From: Rotaria sp. Silwood1
Taxonomy: Eukaryota; Rotifera; Eurotatoria; Philodinida; Philodinidae
Direction of reading: 5' to 3'
DNA: 64,000 nt
Assembly: GCA_905250075.1 (NCBI GenBank)
Contig: CAJNOP010000010.1
Span: forward strand, 2,029,773-2,093,772
Positions within the stretch are counted from its first letter, which is position 1. Every line of letters starts with the position of its first letter. Both the position numbers and the translations under genes were made by a program. This document shows, piece by piece, positions 52,168 through 64,000 of this stretch. The notes under the pieces were generated by a model that saw nothing but the letters and a program-made list of their open reading frames with translations, did not search any database and was not told where the DNA came from.

Positions 52168-52676
52168 ATTAGTCTCATAGAGACCTACCTTATAGCCATA
52201 ATATGGAATCGAACGGCGTCCGTCAGTTGGGGATCTTCCCTTGCGAGTATATGCCCGAAAGTTTTGCAGCGACCGAATTCCAGAGAAGTGTCATTTTACG
52301 TATCTCAAGTTCTGCATGTGGATGTCACGTAAATTCAAGTCCCACATACGTACGTTAGCGTAAGTGTGACGAACTTTTCATTGGACTTGAGATAAATTAA
52401 ACCTTTTCTGTAGATTTAAGAGCTCTCTATCAGTGTTGGATTCTAACTAGGTATTTCTATTCAATGTTTTCGATGTTTCTCACAGCCTATTCGTATGAAA
52501 AGTAGTAAAGAAGGAAAAGAAGGATTTTGGGAGAAAAGAAGGACGAAGAAGGACGATCTAAAAAAAGAAGGAAAGAAGGACCGCTGCGAGGGCTGAATAT
52601 AGAATTTTAAACAGATTTAAAGGTCATAGAGAATCTATTTTGATAACTGATGTTCTTTACTTTTGATGATGAAGGA

Positions 52677-53197
52677 ATCTCAACAGGTGTCTTCTTTCGA
52701 TTTCAATGAAAACATCTGGATTCCTATTGAAACTAGACTAAGTTAACAAGTTTTTAATATTTGTTTTTGCTAGATTAATCAAGGTTTTCGGAAAACCCGT
52801 CTTTTCGAATGTTATTTTGAAACTTTGCAAACGTAGAGAATTTAATTAGACTAGCATTCTTAAAAAAAATTGCCATTTTTTACATAAAATCCGTCCGAAA
52901 TATGAAAATTTGAAAAAAAAATCCATGTTATATACACTATTCATGAAAAAGGTTCTATATCTTGAAAGTTTTATATTTCGAACAGACTTTATGCAGCACT
53001 CGTGAATTTTTTTAATAAAATCTGGCCTAGTTAGGTTCGCTATATGTACCAAGTTTTAGATCAAGATTTGAAAATACAAGTTTTTCGAAAACTTAGAACT
53101 CTAGAACAAGAACATTTTTAAATGATCGACAGCTTAGTCAAATCTCAATAGGAATCCAAATCTTTTCATTGAAACCGGAAGGAGATAACTGAGAAGA
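52677..53197. repeat. Fold-back element, about 520 bp
   Basis: Left-arm words TTTCAATGAAAACATCTGG, GGATTCCTATTGA, GACTAAG, TTTTCGGAAAAC recur inverted in the right arm (TTTCAATGAAAAGATTTGG, GGATTCCTATTGA, GACTAAG, TTTTCGAAAAAC), in order, for about 240 bp per arm. Arms are clearly diverged, so this copy is older than the one at 51701. Confidence 0.65.
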
Positions 53198-53384
53198 TTA
53201 ACTCTCTAGTGTCGAACTGATAACATCATTTGTATAAGCATATTCTATTCTTGAGAATATAATGTAATCTAAACTGATAATAAAATATGAATATTGCAGG
53301 TGTCATTATCAACAATACGTTTTTATCTATCGACTAGATTAAAAAAGCTGCTATGAAATGAAAATTATTTGTCTAATCTTCATA

Positions 53385-53840
53385 GCGAGGGAACTACCCG
53401 AACTAATAATCACTATTACAGTTCATATTGGATTCACCAGAAGATTTCGATAAGACTAGAAAAATCCAAAAAGAGTTCATGGCCATGAACGACTGGAGCC
53501 AAGCTATGAATATTTTACTGAATTTTTGATTCAGTTGTAAGTATTTACCGAATAATCAAATAACAATATTTCGATCTTCAGTTTCACCCATAAACAGGTC
53601 AAATGACTAGTAGAATATTCTGAAATTTTTAACCAAAAAGAATGTCTCTATGTCGAGACATTGAATTTTCAAGTGCACTCAATCTTTGTAGCAAATGACC
53701 ATTTTTTGAAAATCCGATATTTCGACAAAAGAATATTCTTTTCTGTTGAAACTTTTAGGACTTTTCTAGTCTTGCTAAGACTTCGTGATGAACCCAATAT
53801 GAATTTCAACAGCCGATATCAGTTCGGGTAGTTCTCTTCT
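53385..53840. repeat. Fold-back element, group B copy 2
   Basis: Outer ends GGAACTACCCGAACT (left) and GAGAACTACCCGAACT (inverted right) match, followed by TTCATATTGG and AAGACTAGAAAA blocks. The inner left arm (AGGTCAAATGACTAGTAG..., CGAGACATTGAATTTTCAA) resembles the inner arm of 51701-52167, which defines group B. Confidence 0.6.
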
Positions 53841-54266
53841 AAGTTAAAATTGGTAAATAAGCCTACACCAATACATTAGACTAAAACAAACCTGACTATT
53901 CTCAAAATAAACCAATGTATGTTCAATAACTTCCGACAAAACAAAGCATTTATGAGTATTATAATAGTTCTCAACTGTTAAAAGAATCAAGTACGATTGT
54001 AACCGAAGAATAAGCAAAAACATTACAAGCTTGTTCTACAATCATAAATCTTGTCCATTTGATTGTGTTTTATTCCTGCAATAATCTAACGAAAAGTAAT
54101 TGATAATGATTTAATATGTAATCATAGAACTTTCGTAGTATAGAAAACTAATAACTCTTACAAAAGATTATTTTCTTCTATCGAAGAAAATTATTCATCA
54201 ATATCAATAATAATACTTACTTAAATATGTTTAAACACTCATATGATGTGATGTTCTAATCATCAA

Positions 54267-57200
54267 TTATTCGATTCTTCTAAGTAATATTTCAAAAATT
54301 CAATAAAATGTATACAAAATAATTAAACCTACAATAATCTGCTAAAGCACCCATAGGATCCCATGCTTCTAAAATAATTGCTTCTTGATCAAGAACAGCA
54401 AGAACTTCTTTTGAAAGATATTTTTTATCGACAACAACTTCATATAAATATTCATTAAACCAATCATCAGTCATAACAACATAACCTTTATCAGCTTTAT
54501 CATCACCATGTGAATTTTCTACACGATATCGAATAAATTGTAAATCATCAGGTTGACTTTCTTCATCATCAGATGTTTTTGTTTTATTGTTTATTTCATT
54601 TGATGAACGTTTTTCAACATGAACGCCTGTAAATACCATAGCATGTGTCATTAATGATTCACCATATTCTAATCGTGATGCTTTATTTTGACATGGAAAA
54701 CTTGAATCAAAATAAAGTTGAGTATCAAATATTTTTAAATCAAGTATTCCATATTTAGCATGCATATGTTTACCAAAATCAACACCAAACCAAACAGCCT
54801 ATTTAATAAGAGATAAAGAAAAACATCAAAGTATTATTAAGAATATTCGTACTTCATCAGCAGCAATTGAATCATATACGGCTTGTTTAAGTACTCGAAT
54901 AGGTTGATTGTTGTATAAAGTATTTCGACCACCAACAATATTTCCAAGATATTCAACCGTATATAAACGTTCATATGGATGTGAAACTCGAGGATCATGT
55001 ACAAGACATACCTGGTAAAAAAAAACAAACGAGAAGGTAATGTAGATTTTTATTCTGAGAAATTTTTTCTTAGGTATGGAATCCTTGAAATTTTTTAAAC
55101 ATTTTGAAATCAGAGCTATGTGTATCTTGTAGACCTTAATAAGCTATGAATAATCTGAGAAGTTTCGATCGTTAGCTTATTGCTACGATGACATGATATT
55201 CTTTTTAAGATAGGAGTAAATCAGAAGACTTGAAACTTTCATAATATACTAGTCTTATTACGACTAGTCTCAGTGCAAAGCTTCAAGTCAAAATTCGAAA
55301 ATAAATTTTTCTGATGTTTGTGATGAAAAACCATGGCATTGAGTTTTAAAAAAATATCATCAAAATGAGATATTTCCGCAATAATAAGTTGAGAATCTGA
55401 AGTTCTTATTAAATTATTCATAGTTTATTAGGCCCACCAAAATGCACTTAGTTCTGGCTCAAAAGTGATTCGTCAACAAGAAGACTTACCTCATTTGATC
55501 ATTCAATTTACATACATAATTCAGCGAGGAAATTATAATTTTGTGTAAAACAAAAAAGTTGTAGTTTGAGATATCTTTAGTAACGAACATTTCCGCAGAT
55601 TATTAAATCATATTTATATGAATTATTTAACTAATGACTGCCTCATTATACTTTTATATATAAAAAAATCTAATATATTTTGTGCTCAAAATGTTCATAA
55701 CGCTAAGTTTCTCGTACCGATACTAATACACGTCTATTTTTGACCATTCAATCTTTCGTCATGAGAAAGCTCTAACAATCTTTGATTACTCATTTAGATA
55801 ATAAATAGGTGGATTATATCTGAGTAAAACTAATCAGGTCTAGTTCCAATTTTAATTGAAGGTTTATCCCAAACTCAGCTAGTTGAGAGCGGAAAATAAT
55901 TCTATACTATTGTCTGTTGTCTTGCAATCTATTTAGTATTCTATTGTAAAACTTCCTGAAAGTTCATTCAGTTGTAAATAAAGATTAATTCTTTTGATTT
56001 GGTCTCTATTTCTTACAAATATAAGTGAGAGATAAAAGTGTCGTTCCATTATTTGTTTTAAAACAACATTAAATGAGTTCAGTCTCTCTGTCTTCAACTT
56101 TAATTATAAATTCAAAATTTATCTTATTAAGCATTATAAAATTGATCGATTATTTCATTTTGAATTACTTTATTATCCACATTAAAGACTGGTTTAACAA
56201 TTTGCCTATAAAATTCAATTGGACTAATTGGACCAATTTTTTGATACTGTTTTGAACTATCATAATATTCAAATGTGATCTGTTCTGGTGGTGAACCAAG
56301 ACATGTCGTAATAATTCGATGAAGCTAAAACGGAATGTGTAATTTAATATTATATAAAAAAAACCATGAAACTTACTTCTTTCATCATTTCAGCCTCACG
56401 ATTCATCAAATCACTATCGTTGGTATTTCCTTTTTCAACTGATTCAAAAATTTCTTGAGCAAATGCACGTAACTATTAGGAATATAAAAGATACATTGCC
56501 ATTAATTATATTGTTATTAAATAAATATACTTTAGTACGAAGAAATTTATTCATTTGAAGAGCTGCTTCAGATGATGAACTTTCAGGAAAAGTATTTTTT
56601 GGTATCACACCATATTTATTTATTAAATTAACCAACATATCCCATTGACCTTATTTCATTAAATTAAAATGAAGTTTTCGTATTTTGATGAAATGATTTA
56701 AATTTAGATGTGTTTACCTCCATCAATGAGTAATTCTTGTAGAAGATATTGCACAAGTCGACCATGTACTGGTTCCTTCTTTTTTGCTAATTGAATCATT
56801 GACATAAGAAAATAATGACATCGCTCAATCTAGATTAAAACATTAACATTTATATTTATTAAAACAGTAAGACAAATCGACAAACTTTATCATAATAAAA
56901 AAGATAGTTTTGACTGAATTCTAGTTCTTGAATTTTAAGTGATTTCATCAATTGAATTCGCATTACATTTAAACCAGCAAATATCCAACAGCGACCTGAA
57001 GCTTTTTGATTTGTTACAGGACGGCCTTCGACCGATAGCTAAAACAAAAAAAAGACATGATTTTCGATAAAAATTAAATAATTTTAAATCATACAACACA
57101 TCAGAAATGAAATCGGTCTGACTAGGGCATATCGGATTCGTCGTGATCAATACCGATTCCATCTCTACAACGCATGGCATAATAAGAAAATGTACTCTCC

Positions 57201-59572
57201 GCATATTTAACATTTCTGGTTTCTGCTAAACTCAGTCTTAAGGATGAACTTCCTTAACTGATTAATCGCTTTTGAGTTGGAAGCATGTACTTTAGGTAGA
57301 TCTCAATAGATTATAAATATTCCAAAAAGAGTTTGTGCATATAACTTATTGTTGCCGACATATTGTATTTTTAAAATATTTTTCAATATTATGCTATGTT
57401 TCCCCTCCAAGACAGCAGGTTTGCGGATTTCTACTTGAAATGTTATATAGAAACAAGCCTTCAGGAGAATAGTTAATCGTGAAAGTATCAGACTATTTGA
57501 TCTGTTTATATTCTAAAATAAGGATATCGAATCTGCAAGTATAAATGAACGATGTAAAAGATGCGCTTTTATCATAGTTGTATCTTAGAATAGGAACAAC
57601 GAAAATATCTGAAATTTTTACAATAAACTATTCTCGCTAAAGTTTGTTTCTACACAAAATTCTAAGTTGAAATTCGAAAATAAGTTTTTTTGAAGGTCAG
57701 AATATTCATAGCCTATTAGGATTTACATAATGCACATAGTGCCAATTTAATCTCAATAAATAAGTTGAAGGATTTCCTTCGTTAGCCAAAATTCTTCATT
57801 CAACATTGAACTCATACATATGTACTAAAAATCTATAGTAAATGTAACGTTCGTTTTTTTCATAGTTGACGTAAATCGAGATATTCTCAAAGTTCAAAAT
57901 TTATTTAGGAACTTTTATACAGCTCATAAATCAAACTCAGCCGTAGAGATGCCCAATTCCAATTCTTAGAATAGGTCGGAATTGGTTTGCACTGGAGTTG
58001 GAATTGGTTTGGGATTGGTTTAAAAAATTTCGAACTCCCTATGAACTTATCTGTGTTTACTCTAAATCAGTAATTCTACAAAAACCAATTCCGAACAATT
58101 CCAATTCCAAGCCAAGAATTGAAATTGGAATTAGTTCATTCCTACTCAATCGAATCACAAAGACGGCTAACAAGTAAAGATTTCCAAGTAACTTACACTA
58201 AGTGAATTAATCTTGTATTTAAGGTGTTAGTGAAACTAGTCAAAGTCTGAAAGAACAAAGACCTTCGAGTATTTCTTGACAACATTATAGCTGTTGTAAC
58301 GAGTTTGTAGTGTCTAAGAAAAACATTGATGGAGACATTTCAAGATCAATTTTCGAACTGGTATTGTCTTCATATGCATGCATAACCACCTTTAGAAGAT
58401 CCTGAGAATTTCTACCAAAACCAATGCTTCCTTTTTTTTTCGAGATATTGAATTTTCAAATATCACCCATATTTCATAAGAAGATTAGGAAAAACAATTA
58501 TTGCAAGAAAATTCTGTCTCTTGAGAAAGAAGTATCGATTTTTACAGCCATAACTTTAGAAAGAAGACCGAAAGATTAGCTTAATCGTTATTGTTCAGTT
58601 ACAAACCTAATTCTCATAAGATTAATGTTAAAATTAAAATTTATATGCGCGACACACCAATTCTAGAAGGTTTAGCAGTTGGTTCTTTACATTGTTCATG
58701 ACTTTTCTACTCAGTAGAGTAAAAATATTTCATCCGATATACACACATTAAATATATTGAAGGTGAGACTGACTGAATAACTTTTTAAATGTCACGGAAT
58801 TTTTTAGATGACATTTCAAGATGTGAACTCACTGATGAGTAGGCCCAAAGTAACGAAGAAAAATAAATCTGACGTTTTTGCTAAACTATTTTGAACAAAC
58901 CTTGTTTCTAATAATAAATTAAGTTCAAGTGAAATGAGCTCATCCAAAAGTTTATTGTGTCCTCGAAAAAAATTGAGTCTACATTACTCATAATTGTTCA
59001 GTAGACATTTAAATATCGGATTTAAATAAATTTCATCTAATATCTAATATCGCTAAATCCTCAAAACAACTATATTGAACTTTATAAATTTTAATCATAA
59101 ATTGTGTGAAATATATCTCTGAATAAAATCATCATGTACTTGAAATATTTAAAAGCAACGCTTGCAATAATTAGCTATTTCGTAGATGTTTCTAGAATGA
59201 TTTTTTTTTGTTTCTAACAATTCTACATTTGACGCTGAATTTGCACTTTAAATAAAATAAACGTTTGTTTTTATAGACTTAACATTTTGAAATAATCTTC
59301 CTAGAAGATAAAGAAAAATTCTCTCTGTTTATACCTTTGTATTGAATACATGAACTGATGAAAAACGTGTTTGTCGATTGACAATAATATCTGTAAGTGA
59401 TTGTTGACAACATGCCGATTGAGCCACGAGATTTCTTTTGTCTTTTTGATAATCTTCACGAAGATTTTTCAATTGGTCAAAAGATAAAATAGCTTAAATG
59501 ATTATTTAAAAAATAGTAAATCAATATTTAAAAAAAACTCCATGTCATACCTTTTGTATTCTCTTTCGACAT
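54267..59572 (-). CDS. BLMH: Bleomycin hydrolase, C1 cysteine protease
   Basis: Cytosolic papain-family aminopeptidase that hydrolyses bleomycin and homocysteine thiolactone and forms a self-compartmentalising hexamer in known members. Exons: 59551-59572, 59335-59492, 56886-57038, 56718-56829, 56531-56649, 56377-56472, 56169-56324, 54853-55011, 54329-54798, 54267-54279; 485 residues (human 455). Catalytic Cys77 (VTNQKASGRCWIF), His377 (ESLMTHAMVF) and Asn420 (YRVENSHGDD) are all present. The His-Asn spacing is about 23 residues longer than in human, through an acidic polar insert, and the Trp usual after Asn-Ser is His. The family C-terminus WDPMGALA is kept; the last exon, encoding only RRIE, is less certain. 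Introns of 1.2 and 2.3 kb hold fold-backs. It is divergent from the kinase gene, sharing a 1.5 kb upstream region. Confidence 0.93.
55085..55480. repeat. Fold-back element, group A copy 4 (BLMH intron)
   Basis: In the 55012-56168 intron. The left arm AGCTATGTGTATC...AATAAGCTATGAATAAT...GCTTATTGCTACG pairs with the inverted right arm AACTAAGTGCATT...AATAAACTATGAATAAT...ACTTATTATTGCGG. The centre carries ACTAGTCTTATTACGACTAGT-like palindromic sequence near 55250. Confidence 0.6.
57245..57785. repeat. Fold-back element, group A copy 5 (BLMH intron)
   Basis: In the 57039-59334 intron. The left arm (CTGATTAATCGCTTTTGAG, TATAAATATTCC, GTAGAAACAA-like, GAGAATAGTTAATCGTG) matches the inverted right arm (CTTATTTATTGAG, TATGAATATTCTG, GTAGAAACAA, GAGAATAGTTTATTGT) for about 230 bp. 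It is the best-preserved reference for group A in the window. Confidence 0.65.
57953..58135. repeat. GGAATTGG-rich hairpin
   Basis: CCAATTCCAATTCTT and GGTCGGAATTGGTTT on the left recur inverted on the right (AAAACCAATTCCGAACAATT, AAGAATTGAAATTGGAATT). It is a short-word inverted array in the BLMH intron, distinct in sequence from groups A and B. Confidence 0.5.
58360..58590. repeat. Probable fold-back fragment, group B copy 3
   Basis: ACCAAAACCAATGCTTCC...CGAGATATTGAATTTTCAA resembles the inner arm of 51701-52167 and 53385-53840, and a degenerate inverted copy (CTCTTGAGAAAGAAG) lies near 58530. Strongly eroded. Confidence 0.4.
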
Positions 59573-61101
59573 TTTGATCGGGTGGCTATTGTTTTCTCAA
59601 TTAAAAGATATAAATAAAGAAAGCCAAACAGATCTCGAAATTTCCTACGATTCGTTGAAACATTGGACGAATCATAAAAAAAACGCTTTTGTCTATTGAT
59701 TTGCTATACAGTTGCACGTATCATATTTGACATTTGGAGAAGTTGATTATGGAAAGAATGTTTGCAATAGTCATGATAGATTTTTTTTTTCTTTTTCTTC
59801 AATGAAAAAAAAAAAGCTTCGTGAATTTTTTTCATTCAACAATGTAGGTTTTTTTTTTCTTTGATATAGAGTGTGGTTAGTTACTATTTAAAAAATAAAT
59901 AAATACCGAGGTCATCATGCAAGAATGGAAAGAAAAAAAAACAAGTAATATTAATTTTTTTTTCTATTTTATATTTAGTATTGAATATTTAAAAGCATTA
60001 TTTATTTTTTGTTATTATTGACCGTTAGGTCTATCTTTTTTTTTTTTTTTTGTTCTTCTGTCCATTCATTTTTCAGTCTCGAAAAACGAAACACACATCG
60101 AGCGTTTCAAATTTCGGCTCTATCCGCCTATACTCAGACAGACAGAACGAAAACGATGAACAATATATATACGTAAAGAATTGGTTGGGGTGGAGAAAAA
60201 AAAAAGAACACGACGCGCGTACTAAGAGGTTCATCGTTTACTTTCGTCTGGCCATTAGTATTACTACTACTGCGTACACCAACTTAATCGGACTGAATAT
60301 TCGTGTTGTTCGTTTGTCGTCGGTTTTTTTTTCTCTCTTTTTGATTTGATGATATATTGTCCTTGTTACACAGTCTTTATGCTGATAGATAATGGCACAT
60401 GTTTTTTTTTTTTATTATTGATTCTACCATACTGATGAAGCAGTAAAAACAACTCGTTTTTTTCTATCTGCGATAGTTATTAATCTCTCTTTTTGTTATT
60501 AACAACATCAAGAATTGTAGGCGCTTATATTCTCTTATACGCATATCTCCTTGCTTTCTTCCGCCCAAAAGAAACTATGTCAACGAATCCGGTCGAACGT
60601 GTATATATGTATGTTTAACGAACATGCTATTCGATAGATTTAATTTGTGTTTCGTAAATAGACAGTCTTAGTTGTGATACGAATCAGCTGCTTATGTGTT
60701 AAGAAAAGAACCTTTATACATGTATTTAATAATGAACCTTGCAGGACGAGGTTCATCAAAATTGATTGATGACAATCGTCGTAGGCATGATAGAACTACT
60801 ACTATATATTCTCTATCCAATACACACACACCGCCAGAGCTTGGTTACGTAAACAGTATTGACGCTCGAAAAAGAACGTTCGCTGTGTATGGATGAGGCA
60901 AGATTGATCGGGAGTGACGACGACCTTTTTCTTCTTTTTACTTTTTTTCCTCTGTCGTATGTCCCAACAAGAATTTCTTTGTTGTCTTCTTTTTTTTTTG
61001 TATATCATATTTTGCTTTATTTTCTTTGTAGATCTTTCTGTATATATGCTGTCGTTGATTAAGAATAATTATTATAATCAGTATGCACGGTGACATTGAA
61101 C
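59573..61101. other. Divergent upstream region between BLMH and the tau-tubulin kinase
   Basis: 1.5 kb separating two head-to-head starts, so promoters of both should lie here. It contains long T runs (for example 60036-60050) and less AT-rich patches near 60080-60300 and 60560-60620. Open frames up to 99 codons are unrecognised. No palindromic element was found. Confidence 0.55.
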
Positions 61102-63954
<2,853 letters not shown>

Positions 63955-64000
63955 AAGAAATAAAGAAAAAAAAGAAGAGTATCTTCTATTTTCTTGCTAA

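Larger units (their letters stand above)
48048..54266. other. Intergenic 6.2 kb, cluster of fold-backs and an assembly gap
   Basis: Contains four fold-backs (48713-49312, 51701-52167, 52677-53197, 53385-53840), the 100-N gap, a purine-rich GAAGGA tract at about 52495-52585, and a GC-richer stretch at 52195-52420 with its own short inverted words (TATCTCAAGT / ACTTGAGATA). No gene was recognised; open frames are under 75 codons. Confidence 0.6.

Noticed and set aside
52195-52230. tRNA-like B box (GTTCGATTCC on the minus strand)
   Set aside because: The flanking five-base stem does not pair and no A box or cloverleaf could be built.
60050-60349. 99-codon plus-strand frame upstream of the tau-tubulin kinase
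   Set aside because: Begins in a T run, has no homology that I recognise, and lies in the divergent promoter region.

Overview
The window looks like nuclear DNA of a small invertebrate animal. It is strongly AT-rich, its genes are split by GT-AG introns, and the recognisable proteins (soluble adenylyl cyclase, GOPC, RASL12-like GTPase, selenoprotein T, bleomycin hydrolase, tau-tubulin kinase) are metazoan orthologues. Many introns are only 50-80 bp while others reach kilobases. A rotifer, perhaps bdelloid, is my best guess, but that is inference from overall style and no sequence here proves it. I see no bacterial, viral or retroelement genes.

Layout. 1-13391 (-): 11 exons of an ADCY10-type soluble adenylyl cyclase whose 3' end runs off the window. 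15826-21827 (-): GOPC, a Golgi PDZ/coiled-coil adaptor, with a 4.4 kb intron. 28647-30627 (-): an ankyrin-repeat protein. 31810-32976 (-): an unrecognised protein with one C-terminal membrane segment. 40759-41856 (+): a secreted leucine-rich-repeat protein. 43625-44808 (+): a RASL12-like GTPase, tail to tail with an unrecognised low-complexity gene at 44862-46022 (-). 47148-47896 (+): selenoprotein T, with an in-frame TGA for selenocysteine and a convincing SECIS hairpin in its 3' UTR at 47966-48047. 54267-59572 (-): bleomycin hydrolase, head to head with a tau-tubulin kinase at 61102-63954 (+). The genes are independent housekeeping and signalling functions; nothing suggests an operon or a pathway cluster.

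Between and inside the genes, the most unusual feature is a dense set of long imperfect palindromes (fold-backs). At least ten, about 200-960 bp each, lie in introns and intergenic DNA. Two groups share sequence among members: group A at 7785-8348, 24648-25085, 26655-27170, 55085-55480 and 57245-57785; group B at 51701-52167, 53385-53840 and probably 58360-58590. The youngest-looking, at 51701, has nearly identical arms and abuts a 100-N assembly gap. Another, 42140-42963, is flanked by TA on both sides like a Tc1/mariner-type element. None has coding capacity. They look like non-autonomous fold-back or MITE-like DNA transposons, and their transcripts would form long hairpins.

Two assembly scars are visible: the 100-N gap at 51601-51700, and a 10-N gap at 4898-4907 inside an ADCY10 exon, flanked by an exact 47-bp direct repeat that is probably an unmerged contig overlap. 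All exon joins below were made by hand from frame and splice-site agreement and from remembered family sequences; no alignment was run.
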